35,916 nt of DNA from Streptomyces sp. G44 (GTDB lineage: Bacteria > Actinomycetota > Actinomycetes > Streptomycetales > Streptomycetaceae), in NCBI RefSeq assembly GCF_016905445.1, contig NZ_JAFEXF010000062.1, positions 1 to 35,916 of the forward strand. The letters are read 5' to 3'. Of this stretch, positions 23,711 to 30,826 are shown piece after piece; positions within the stretch are counted from its first letter, which is position 1; every line of letters starts with the position of its first letter. Below the pieces are notes generated by a model, which saw nothing but the letters and a program-made list of their open reading frames with translations, was not told the DNA's origin and searched no databases. A program made the position numbers and the translations under genes.

Positions 23711-23750
23711 GGTATGTCAGGACAAGGCATCGCGGCCGTCCGGGACGCTG

Positions 23751-24818
23751 TTACGCCTCGGTCTCGTCCGCCCCTTGGAGCAGCCAGACCAGCTTGTCCC
23801 GGTTCTCCTTCGACATGTGCTTGCGGAGCTGCTGGTCGAACCACAGGGGTTCATCCCACGGCAGGGAGCCTGCTGCGTTGGCCCATGTCTGGTGTGGGAC
23901 CGCAGCGGTGGTGCTGTCCGTGGAAGGGGCGACGAGGCTGAGCTCCGGCGCCAGCTTTGGCGGGGTGTCGGCGGGAGCGCTGTTTACCGCGGTAAACAGC
24001 TTCTTCGTCTCAGCGGAGTCGCTCACCTCAGGTTCCGGGGGCGCGGGCTGGTTTACCGCGGTAAACCGCTGCTCGTCGCCCTGGACCGTCGTCCGGCTCT
24101 CGCCTCTCGGTTGTACGACGCGCTTGGGGCGGGGAGCCGCTTTGGATTCGGCGCGGCGGGCGAGTTCCGCCTGCCATGCTGCTTCCTGCTCCGCGGGGGG
24201 CAGGCCCGCGATGTCGCGAGCGACTCGAACGGGAAGCTCACCGGAGCTGACCAGCGTCTGGAGTTCGGGGATGAGCTTGAGCAGCTTGCGCTGTTGGCTG
24301 ACCCAGCCCTTGGTCTTGCCGTAGTGGGCTGCGACCTGGTCCGCGCCGTTGAGCTCGATGACCATCGTCTCGATACCGAGCGCCCGCTCGATGGGGTCGA
24401 GGTCCTCGCGGTCGTTGTTCTCGGACAGGACCGCGTCCAGGAAGTCGGCGCGGCTGGCTGCGACATCCTCGTTGTGCACCACGTTGAGGGTGGTGAGTCC
24501 GACGGCGAGGGAGGCGCGGTAGCGGCGCTCTCCATTCGCGATGACGTACGGTGCGTCGCCCACACGCTCCGCTTCGTCCGGCCACAGCTTCAGGTACCCG
24601 GAGCGGGAAACAACAACGGCGGGCTGTAGCTGGCGCTGCTTGAGGACCAGCCCGAACTCCTTGAGCTTGTCCTCGCTGCCGAAGTTGCGGCGCGGGTTGA
24701 AGCGGGTGGGGACCAGCTTGCTCAGCGGCAGGGTCAGGAGCAGCGGGTCGCTCTTGCCGGGGACGTCGTCGACTTTCGCTCCGGCGAGGGAAGCGAGGCT
24801 GGTGCGGCGGCCGGCCAT
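23751..24818 (-). CDS. parB: ParB-family partition protein
   Basis: ParB binds centromere-like sites and works with ParA to segregate low-copy replicons. The 355-residue protein has the N-terminal ParB/Srx domain (LPLSKLVPTRFNPRRNF near residue 30 and GERRYRAS at 96-103). A helix-turn-helix region follows at about 150-185 (DQVAAHYGKTKGWVSQQRKL). The linker is Pro-rich and the C-terminal tail LWFDQQLRKHMSKENRDKL may dimerise. Two FTAVN pentapeptides (residues 252-256 and 275-279) are encoded by perfect copies of GTTTACCGCGGTAAAC, the likely parS. The ATG overlaps the parA stop by four bases (ATGA). A hairpin terminator follows. Confidence 0.92.
   Translation of the reverse strand: MAGRRTSLASLAGAKVDDVPGKSDPLLLTLPLSKLVPTRFNPRRNFGSEDKLKEFGLVLKQRQLQPAVVVSRSGYLKLWPDEAERVGDAPYVIANGERRYRASLAVGLTTLNVVHNEDVAASRADFLDAVLSENNDREDLDPIERALGIETMVIELNGADQVAAHYGKTKGWVSQQRKLLKLIPELQTLVSSGELPVRVARDIAGLPPAEQEAAWQAELARRAESKAAPRPKRVVQPRGESRTTVQGDEQRFTAVNQPAPPEPEVSDSAETKKLFTAVNSAPADTPPKLAPELSLVAPSTDSTTAAVPHQTWANAAGSLPWDEPLWFDQQLRKHMSKENRDKLVWLLQGADETEA
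23979..24000. promoter_or_regulatory. parS-like palindrome inside parB (copy 1)
   Basis: A 22-bp perfect palindrome with core GTTTACCGCGGTAAAC (23982-23997). It lies within parB and encodes Phe-Thr-Ala-Val-Asn. Confidence 0.78.
24050..24067. promoter_or_regulatory. parS-like palindrome inside parB (copy 2)
   Basis: An 18-bp perfect palindrome with the same 16-bp core (24051-24066). It lies within parB, again encoding Phe-Thr-Ala-Val-Asn, 69 bp from copy 1. Confidence 0.78.
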
Positions 24819-25477
24819 CAGGCGCCACCTCCGTAGCCCAGCTCGATCGCGAGACGGAAGAAGTCCTCGCGGGCCTCCATGGCCACGCGGTTCTTCGGGT
24901 ACTGGGTCACGACCTTGCCTTCGACTGAGGCGCGGGTGTGGACCTTGTAGCGGCGGATGACCGTGCGGGCGCGCGGCCACCCCTGAGCGTCGATGTACTG
25001 CTCTGTGTCGACGAGGTCGGCGGTTCCGTCTCGGGGATCCCAGTTGTTCACCACGACGGTGAAAGGCAGCCCGCTGGGCTCGATGACCTTCTGGATGGTG
25101 CGGGCCGTGGGGTCGAAGGCGAGGCCTTCGGGGGGTACGGGCACGATCACGTCGTGCGCGTACTTCAGGGCTTCGAGAAGAAGGTTCTCGTCCTGGAGGC
25201 TGCCGGGGGTGTCGATGAAGACGTGCAGCAGGCTCTCGGTGCCCTTGAGGACGTCGGCGACAACAGCGCCGAGGTTGAGGGTGGTGGTGGTCTTGCCGAC
25301 GCCGCCCTTCTGGTTGGCGATGACGTGGACCTTGGCCCCGGTGTCCTTGAGGATCTTCAAGTTCTCGGGAGTCTCGTGCTCCTGCGAGAAGTCGAAGGGT
25401 AGGTCGGTGATCCTGTTCGCCCACCAGACGGTCGAGGCCTGTGGGTCGATGGATACGACATAGACAGCAGCAGTCAT
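24818..25477 (-). CDS. parA: ParA-family partition ATPase with permuted motif order
   Basis: ParA is a deviant-Walker ATPase that moves ParB-bound DNA. The 219-residue protein has Walker A QKGGVGKTTTTLNLG (Lys 57, Lys 62), Walker B HVFIDTPG (Asp 89) and a long conserved C-terminal part (VVVNNWDPRDG, VIRRYKVHTRASVEGK). The A' motif VVSIDPQASTVWWANR is at residues 7-22, in front of Walker A. In normal ParA proteins it lies between Walker A and Walker B. The ATG at 25477 has GGAG at good spacing, and a longer upstream frame shows no similarity. It is first in the parAB operon. Two parS-like palindromes lie 119-206 bp upstream and may also mediate autoregulation. Whether the protein still folds and hydrolyses ATP is unknown. 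Confidence 0.9.
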   Translation of the reverse strand: MTAAVYVVSIDPQASTVWWANRITDLPFDFSQEHETPENLKILKDTGAKVHVIANQKGGVGKTTTTLNLGAVVADVLKGTESLLHVFIDTPGSLQDENLLLEALKYAHDVIVPVPPEGLAFDPTARTIQKVIEPSGLPFTVVVNNWDPRDGTADLVDTEQYIDAQGWPRARTVIRRYKVHTRASVEGKVVTQYPKNRVAMEAREDFFRLAIELGYGGGA

Positions 25478-25595
25478 CTGATGCTCCGTGTGCTTCCCGT
25501 GCGTTCCGGTACTTCGGGCACGGAGCATCTTTCCAGAGGAACGGGCCCGCACGTGCACTGACACCGGCATTTCGCCCACAGGGGACAAGTGGCGT

Positions 25596-25635
25596 ACGTG
25601 TTCTCCGGTTTACCGCGGTAAACCGGAGAACACGT
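25596..25635. promoter_or_regulatory. parS-like 40-bp perfect palindrome upstream of parA (copy 3)
   Basis: The core GTTTACCGCGGTAAAC (25608-25623) sits inside a perfect 40-bp palindrome, the longest of the four copies. It lies about 120 bp upstream of the parA start. Confidence 0.82.
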
Positions 25636-25657
25636 GGGGAGCCGAGAGCCGGTGAGG

Positions 25658-25683
25658 CCGCGGTTTACCGCGGTAAACCGCGG
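25658..25683. promoter_or_regulatory. parS-like 26-bp palindrome upstream of parA (copy 4)
   Basis: A perfect 26-bp palindrome with core at 25663-25678, 55 bp from copy 3. It overlaps the 3' end of a small minus-strand reading frame. Confidence 0.82.
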
Positions 25684-25871
25684 TAGCTGCCGAAGTAGTC
25701 GCCCACAGCTTTGCAGACCACCACCGCCTGCTTTGCGGCAACCAGAGCCGCTGAGTCGCCGACGTAGGAGTCGGCGGCGTAGACCTCCAGGACACCTCGG
25801 CCGGGGGCCGCGGCGACGCCGTACTCGGCGAGTAGAGACACGGGTGCTCCTGTCCAGTCGGTGATCTTCAC
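25665..25871 (-). CDS. Small uncharacterised protein or C-terminal relic upstream of parA
   Basis: The frame encodes 68 residues from a GTG: MKITDWTGAPVSLLAEYGVA and VLEVYAADSYVGDSAALVAA are protein-like, with good codon usage. Upstream in the same frame the text continues as LKRALGGDFYRV before meeting a TAG, with no ATG. This suggests either a start at GTG or TTG or a truncated gene. Its end runs into parS-like copy 4. No function recognised. It would be cotranscribed with parA if expressed. Confidence 0.45.
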   Translation of the reverse strand: MKITDWTGAPVSLLAEYGVAAAPGRGVLEVYAADSYVGDSAALVAAKQAVVVCKAVGDYFGSYRGLPR

Positions 25872-26145
25872 GCGGTAGAAGTCGCCGCCGAGTGCACGCT
25901 TGAGGGTCTACACCTGGTTGTTCCACTCTCCGCCCCTACAGTCGCCCTGCCGTCAATGGGGGCGGGCGGAGAAGCGTCTGTGCCATCGGTGGTGGGGGAG
26001 AGGGCTGTCTGGGCTGCTGAGGTGGTGGGACGTGACGGTGCCCTCGCTGGGGGACGCCGAGAGCGCAAGTGGCCTGCTCCCCACGCAGTCGACCAGCACA
26101 GGCACCGTATCCAGGAAGTGGTCAGGGCCCTGCTCCCTGCACGCC

Positions 26146-26178
26146 TTTCGGTGACCTCAGTTTTTCGGTGACCTCAGT
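26146..26178 (+). repeat. Tandem 16-bp direct repeat
   Basis: TTTCGGTGACCTCAGT occurs at 26146-26161 and again at 26163-26178. It is the only structure I see in the 395-bp stretch between 25872 and 26266, which lacks a convincing gene. Confidence 0.8.
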
Positions 26179-26266
26179 GGTTCAGAGCTCACTGCCCAAA
26201 AAACGATCCGCACGTATCCACTTCGCCGCTGCTCGTCGTCGCCCAGCGACATCCGGAAAAAGCGTC

Positions 26267-26383
26267 ATGGCTGCCGATGAGTCCTGGGAAAGGATCGAAC
26301 GCTGGACAGCCCAGCACACTCCGGAGAAGCCCCCTTCTTTCGCCGGGGCCGTGTGTACCCACCCGGATTTGAAGCACCTGTAA
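26267..26383 (+). CDS. Very small reading frame, possible SMI1/KNR4-like remnant
   Basis: A 38-residue frame starts at an ATG with GGAAAAAG upstream and reads MAADESWERIERWTAQHTPE. The W-RI--W-A-HAP pattern recalls the N-terminus of SMI1/KNR4-type proteins, but the frame ends soon after. It may be a relic, a tiny gene or chance. From 26384 to 26750 I see no gene. Confidence 0.3.
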   Translation: MAADESWERIERWTAQHTPEKPPSFAGAVCTHPDLKHL

Positions 26384-26750
26384 GAAGCCCTCGGCAGGCC
26401 GCTGCCAGCCGGCGCCGGGGCGCTCACTGCTGCGGCACAACACCCAAGACCGCGCGCGCCCACAGCTCCGCTGAGCCCACCGGACACCGCAGGCCCACCG
26501 GGGACCGCAGGCCAAGACGCACGCCCGCGCCATTGGTGGAGCCTGACAACTGCCCTGCGGAAGAAGCCCGGCAGCCCGGCAGCGCGCCAGCAAACTCGGA
26601 CCAAGCCCCCGACCTCCGGCCTGCTCGCCTGCTGCTCTCCCGGCTCCCTACAGCAATCCCTCCCCACCAGCTTCAGCCCCTCCCTCCCCAAAACGGGCCT
26701 GACGGGACCGACCTCCCCCTATTCGACGAGATCCCGCTCCCAGGGCGGGG

Positions 26751-27212
26751 GTTCAGTCCCGTTCAGTCCCGCACGGGTTCAGTCCCGTGACCAAGGATAC
26801 GAAGAAACCCCAGGTCAGAGCAGGTATCGCAAAAAATCACGGGACTGACGGGACCCATGCTCATAGTTATCTCCTGCTCAGAGCTCTTCTTACACGCGCG
26901 CGCCCGCGTATGCGACTAAAGGCTCTGAGCAGCTGATAACTATGACCTTCGGCCCCGTCAGTCCCGTAGAAATGAGGTACACCCCTGCTGACCAGGCATT
27001 ACGTCAAGCGGGACTGAGACCCGCTCCCGGTCGCGGGACTGAACGGGCAGAGGGCAACCAAGGGAAACCCCTCCCCGCCTCCCCCTTGCGGGACTAACGG
27101 GACTGAATTTCTCCGACACGCCAGGGCTGTGCTGATCTTCCCCCACTCGTGGGCTACGCTCGTGCCGCAAACCCGAAACCTCAGTCCCTTCAGACCCGTT
27201 GGTCCCGCAAGG
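26751..27212. repeat. Iteron array and probable replication origin, family B
   Basis: Units built on GGGACTGAACGGGACTGA occur many times upstream of the module B PrimPol gene. Inverted copies are at 26751-26786, 26953-26967 and 27180-27205. Direct copies are at 26838-26854, 27008, 27033-27047 and 27088-27107. The 26838 and 26953 copies face each other and bracket a long palindrome. The layout copies family A (opposed iterons around an alternating purine-pyrimidine tract) with a different word: GGGACTGA in place of GCGACTGA. Confidence 0.82.
26862..26944. repeat. Long origin palindrome inside iteron array B
   Basis: CATAGTTATC (26862) pairs with GATAACTATG (26935), and CTGCTCAGAGC (26874) pairs with GCTCTGAGCAG (26922), with a symmetric two-base mismatch between arms. 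The 37-base centre includes an alternating CGCGCG tract. The AT-rich outer arm could melt or extrude as a cruciform. It lies centrally between opposed iterons, as expected for the unwinding site of an origin. Confidence 0.85.
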
Positions 27213-27239
27213 GGAGCCCCCGCAAGGCGGGGGCTCCCC
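27211..27239. terminator. Perfect 13-bp hairpin in the PrimPol B leader
   Basis: GGGGAGCCCCCGC, loop AAG, and the exact complement lie 54 bp upstream of the PrimPol B start. There is no T-run. It could be an attenuator or terminator that limits readthrough into, or out of, the replication operon. Confidence 0.6.
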
Positions 27240-27292
27240 GCAGGACGACAAGCTCTGAAGAACCCTGTAAAAACCGTGACAAGGATGACCCG

Positions 27293-28375
27293 TTGAGCCG
27301 CCAGCCCTCGACCGAGCCCATGGCACCGGCCGAGACCTTGCACGCACACGCGATCGCCCGGTGGTGTGCCCAGGCGGGCTGGCCCGTCCATCCGCTGGCC
27401 CCGCGGCAGAAGGTGCCCCCGGCCAACTGCCAGGCGTGCAGGGACGAGCGGCACAGCCCCACCGCGTGCCCGTGCCGGGCGGCGGGCCGCTGGTGTCACG
27501 GGTTCCACGCGGCGACCACGGACATGGACCGCATCGACGCCTGGTGGCACGCACAGCCCCGCTTCGGGGTCGGTGTCTCCTGCGGGCCCGCAGACCTGGT
27601 CGTACTGGACGTGGACGCGCATGCCGCGCAGGTTCCCGACCGCTCCCGGCTCCTGCCCGGGATCCCGATCGCCCCCCAGGTCAACCTGGACGGCCTGGCG
27701 ACAGGCTTCGACACTCTGGCCCTGCTGGCAGCACTCCGAGGGCAGCCCAATCCGGCGGAGGACACCCAAACCCTGCGGGTGCGCACCCCCTCCGGCGGAC
27801 TGCACATCTGGTACCGCAACCCGCATCCCGCGGTCCGCTACCGCTCCTCCACGGGGTCCAGCCCGAAGGTGGCGTTGGCCTGGCAGGTGGACGTGCGTTC
27901 CGACAACGGCTACATCGTCGCCCCCGCGACCCGGACCACGGCGGGCGACTACCTGCCCGTGGGCACGGCCCGTCACCCGGCCCCCCTGCCCCAGTGGCTC
28001 GCTGCGGAACTCGCGCGCACACAGCACGTCCCCGCCCCCGCTCCGGTACCGCAGCCCGCCCCAGCCACGGCTCCGCCGCGCCGCCGGCGCTCGGCAAAGG
28101 GCGCCGAACGCCTCTTGAACCCTCTTCTCTCCGAGGTAGCCGCGTGCGCGGCCGTCCCGGAAGGCGCCAGTTTCACGGAGAAACTCAACCGGGCCGCCTA
28201 CACCGCGGGGGGCCTGGTCCAAGCAGGCCATCTGGACCGGGGCGCGGCGCGGCAGCTGCTGCTGGAGGTGGCCCGTTCCGCGCGACCTGCCCAAGAGAGC
28301 CGCAACCTGACGATCATCGAGTCCGCTCTGTCTGCGGGCGCTCAGCGCCCACTCCATCCCCGAGGACGTTCATGA
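27293..28375 (+). CDS. Bifunctional primase-polymerase, AEP/PrimPol family (module B)
   Basis: Paralogue of the module A enzyme, 360 residues from the TTG at 27293, chosen because AAGGA lies seven bases upstream (an ATG at 27320 is the alternative). The AEP motifs are VLDVDAH (Asp 106, Asp 108), SGGLHIW (His 171) and WQVDVR (Asp 200). The Cys cluster CQACRDERHSPTACPC and WCHGF is kept. A Pro/Ala-rich linker (about 240-275) separates the catalytic half from a C-terminal part with VPEGASFTEKLNRAAYTAGG. It should prime or copy DNA at origin B. It overlaps the helicase start by four bases (ATGA) and heads a rightward operon. Confidence 0.93.
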   Translation: MSRQPSTEPMAPAETLHAHAIARWCAQAGWPVHPLAPRQKVPPANCQACRDERHSPTACPCRAAGRWCHGFHAATTDMDRIDAWWHAQPRFGVGVSCGPADLVVLDVDAHAAQVPDRSRLLPGIPIAPQVNLDGLATGFDTLALLAALRGQPNPAEDTQTLRVRTPSGGLHIWYRNPHPAVRYRSSTGSSPKVALAWQVDVRSDNGYIVAPATRTTAGDYLPVGTARHPAPLPQWLAAELARTQHVPAPAPVPQPAPATAPPRRRRSAKGAERLLNPLLSEVAACAAVPEGASFTEKLNRAAYTAGGLVQAGHLDRGAARQLLLEVARSARPAQESRNLTIIESALSAGAQRPLHPRGRS

Positions 28376-29973
28376 GCGCCGAGCCCGCACGCTTCGACGC
28401 CGAAGCGGCCGCCGCACAGATCCGCCAGCAGAGTCTCGATCTTGCGATGCCGCAGGCGCACCCGCACCCCACCCTCCCTGCCCAGCAGATCGACGCCTAC
28501 TACCCCCCGGCGGCCACCACTTCCGTGGCTGGCCCCCCCGCGGCCGGCACTTCCGGACTGCTGCCCAGTTCCCTGACCGACCGAGGCAATGCCAAACTCT
28601 TCGCCCGCCTCTACCGGGACCGGTTCCGCTATGTCATCGGAATGGGCTGGCACTCATGGGACGAGTACCGCTGGAAACTGACCGGCGGCGACGAGGCAGC
28701 GGTCTGGGCAGCCGGTGAGATGGCCGAGCAGATCGCCGAACACGACCCCACGGGCAGATTCAGCGACCGTGAACTGGCCGCGCACCGCCGGCACTCCGAG
28801 TCCACCTCAGGACTCAAATCGCTGCTCTATCAGGCGCAGGCAGCCCCCGGGCTGCGCCTGGACCCCGACGTCCTGGACGGCGACATCTACGCCCTGTGCA
28901 CCCCCGCCGGAGTCGTCGACCTCAGGACCGGAACCCTGCGCAAGCCGGACCCCCTCACCGACATGCACTCCCGCGCCACCCTCGTCGCCCCCCACCCCAT
29001 GCCCATCCCGCGCTGGAACAGCTTCCTGCGGGACACCTTCGGAGACGACGCGAAGGGCCTGGAAACCACGCGCTTCCTGCACCTGCTGCTCGGCTACTCC
29101 ATCACCGGCGACGTCGGCGCGCAGGTCCTGCCCTTCCTCTACGGCTCCGGTGCCAACGGCAAGTCCGTACTGCTCGAAGTGATGACCCAGATCCTGGGGG
29201 ACTACGCCAACGCGGCCCCGCCCGGCTTCCTCATGGAGAAGGGAAAGTTCACCGAGCACTCCACCGAACTCACCGAGCTGCACGGCCGCCGCATCGTCGT
29301 GTGCAGTGAACTCAAGCCCAACGACAAGTTCAACGAAGCCCGCGTCAAACTCCTCACGGGCGGCGACACCATCACCGCCCGGCGAATGCGGCAGAACTTC
29401 TTCACCTTCACCCCCACGCACAAGCTGTGGCTGCTCGGCAACCACCGCCCCGAGGTCGGGACCGGCGGCTACGCGTTCTGGCGACGTATGCGCATCATCC
29501 CGTTCGAACGGAGCGTCCCCGACGAACGGAAGATCGACAATCTCGCGGCCGAGCTCGTACGCGATGAGGGGCCCGGCATTCTGCAATGGCTGATCGAGGG
29601 AGCCAAGCACTACCTGGCCACCCGCGACCCGCTCACCGGACCGGCCTCGGTACGCGTCGCGACCGCCGCCTACGAGACGACCGAGGACCACGTCGGCCGC
29701 TTCCTCACCGAGTGCTGCACCAAGGGCACGAACGGCGGCTCCGGCGCCGACCTGCGCGTGGAGCAGAAACTGCTGTACGAGACCTATGGGCGCTGGTGCG
29801 CGGACGAGGGCATCAGACCCTCCACGAGCCGCGCCTTCGCCAGCCGCATCCGGCAGGAACTCGGCCTCTCCTCACCCGCAGAAATGATCAAGAACAACGC
29901 GACCAAGCTGTACCCCGGCCTGGCCCTGCTCCCCGACGTCCACGCCACCGTCCAAGGAGGCAGGAAGCCGTGA
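28372..29973 (+). CDS. SF3-type replicative helicase with D5_N domain (module B)
   Basis: This 533-residue paralogue of the module A helicase has a longer Ala/Pro-rich N-terminal tail (residues 1-60). LTDRGNAKLFARLYRDRFRY opens the D5_N domain and LCTPAGVVDLRTGTL follows. The SF3 core has Walker A GSGANGKS at 258-265, Walker B IVVCSE and motif C LWLLGNHRPEVG. The C-terminus has STSRAFASRIRQELGL, again parallel to module A. All catalytic residues are intact, so both helicases should be active. Start and stop are each joined to the neighbouring frames by four-base overlaps (ATGA at the start, GTGA at the end), giving tight coupling. Confidence 0.93.
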   Translation: MSAEPARFDAEAAAAQIRQQSLDLAMPQAHPHPTLPAQQIDAYYPPAATTSVAGPPAAGTSGLLPSSLTDRGNAKLFARLYRDRFRYVIGMGWHSWDEYRWKLTGGDEAAVWAAGEMAEQIAEHDPTGRFSDRELAAHRRHSESTSGLKSLLYQAQAAPGLRLDPDVLDGDIYALCTPAGVVDLRTGTLRKPDPLTDMHSRATLVAPHPMPIPRWNSFLRDTFGDDAKGLETTRFLHLLLGYSITGDVGAQVLPFLYGSGANGKSVLLEVMTQILGDYANAAPPGFLMEKGKFTEHSTELTELHGRRIVVCSELKPNDKFNEARVKLLTGGDTITARRMRQNFFTFTPTHKLWLLGNHRPEVGTGGYAFWRRMRIIPFERSVPDERKIDNLAAELVRDEGPGILQWLIEGAKHYLATRDPLTGPASVRVATAAYETTEDHVGRFLTECCTKGTNGGSGADLRVEQKLLYETYGRWCADEGIRPSTSRAFASRIRQELGLSSPAEMIKNNATKLYPGLALLPDVHATVQGGRKP

Positions 29974-30122
29974 GAACCCCCCGCAGGCTCAGCGAAAGCG
30001 CGACCCGACCGTACGATGGACGGCGCTTGGTCGCCCAGCCCACCCGGGAAGCCGGAAGACCGACCCACGTGAATGCCACACCCGAAGGCCGCTGCCCGGC
30101 CGCCGAGAGCCAGGAGGCCTGA
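29970..30122 (+). CDS. 50-residue frame coupling helicase B to the third gene
   Basis: A GTG overlaps the helicase stop (GTGA) and its TGA overlaps the ATG of the next gene (TGATG). The frame encodes a very basic, polar 50-residue peptide without a recognised motif. Module A lacks it: there the helicase and third gene overlap directly. It may serve mainly for translational coupling after an insertion, or be a real small protein. Confidence 0.42.
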   Translation: MRTPRRLSESATRPYDGRRLVAQPTREAGRPTHVNATPEGRCPAAESQEA

Positions 30123-30511
30123 TGAGCGCGATTCCGCAGGAAGGCGATCTCACCCAGGAAGCCGAGATCATCTGGCTGGAGGACCCAGACGACCTCGACT
30201 ACGTCCGCCAGGCCCTGGACAAGGTCAACACCCGCAGGGGCAAACCCCGCTACGAACGCGACGGCAGGCTCATCGGCTACTCCAACCTGTTGCCGAACGC
30301 GCCGCGCAGCCCCGACAGCGGGCTCTTCGCCCGCCGCACCTTCTACCTGCTGCCGCACGACCGCCCCAACCAGCCCGACGACCCGAAATGCCCCTACAAG
30401 GTCGGCTCCCCCCTGGAGGCCGTCGACCCGAGGACCGTCGAAGCGGGCAAGGCGGGGCAGAAGACCCCGCGGTCACAGGGCACCACGGAGATAGTGCCCG
30501 CCCGCTCCTGA
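30122..30511 (+). CDS. Conserved small plasmid protein downstream of replicative helicase (module B)
   Basis: This 129-residue protein is a paralogue of the module A product at 17277-17678. It shares IIWLEDPDDLDYVRQALD near residue 17, RRGKPRYERDGRLIGY near residue 40 and the FYLLPHD segment near residue 82. No function is known to me. A GGAGG sequence lies 8 bases before the ATG. Keeping the same third gene in both replication modules, while other parts diverged, argues that it acts together with the PrimPol or helicase. The acidic WLED-DDLDYVRQ helix could be a protein-contact surface; that is inference. Confidence 0.82.
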   Translation: MSAIPQEGDLTQEAEIIWLEDPDDLDYVRQALDKVNTRRGKPRYERDGRLIGYSNLLPNAPRSPDSGLFARRTFYLLPHDRPNQPDDPKCPYKVGSPLEAVDPRTVEAGKAGQKTPRSQGTTEIVPARS

Positions 30512-30663
30512 GGGCTGGTGTCTTCGGTTCGGCCAAGGCGCGGGGGTGTGCGGGAGGTTGGCGCGCAGGGCTGTACGGCGCCGACCGCCAACGACGCGAC
30601 GGATGTGGGTCGCTGGCTTCACCGCTGGCGACACCGCAGGTCAAGCCGGGCTCAGATGCCGAA

Positions 30664-30684
30664 CAGCGACTGAAGCGACTCAAG
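30664..30684 (+). repeat. Orphan family A iteron after module B
   Basis: CAGCGACTGAAGCGACTCAA occurs here as an exact copy of the family A iteron at 20508, although the adjacent replication module uses family B. It lies 153 bp beyond the third gene of module B. Apart from this and the MFS promoter, I see nothing in the 315-bp gap. Confidence 0.88.
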
Positions 30685-30786
30685 CTCGGACTGACCTTCG
30701 TCGTACGGGTGGCAGCCGTTGGGCCGTTATACCACCGGCCCAACAGCCCTCGACTGCGCATGTGTTCCACCTCACACCTCACCTCA

Positions 30787-30826
30787 TTGACCCTCACATA
30801 GGTGTGAAGGTTCGACCATTCACACC
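30787..30826 (+). promoter_or_regulatory. MerR-type promoter of the MFS gene
   Basis: TTGACC (30787) is followed by a near-perfect inverted repeat CCCTCACATAGGTGTGAAGG (30791-30810) that would fill a long spacer before a weak -10. This is the classic layout for MerR-family regulators. A MerR gene lies downstream of the transporter. The gap to the ATG is 16 bp, so the transcript may have almost no leader. Confidence 0.7.

Noticed and set aside
23640..23720. Possible tRNA gene on the minus strand
   Set aside because: Only the D-arm-like GCTCAGTGGGGGAG is present. The anticodon loop would be eight bases and there is no GTTCGAATC-type T-loop.
26182..26790. Overlapping frames on both strands in the gap before origin B
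   Set aside because: They are Pro/Arg-rich without motifs, and they run into the iteron array. No start site with good context.
29970..30122. Frameshifted extension of helicase B
   Set aside because: The helicase ends at the same conserved point as its module A paralogue, so the following frame is separate.
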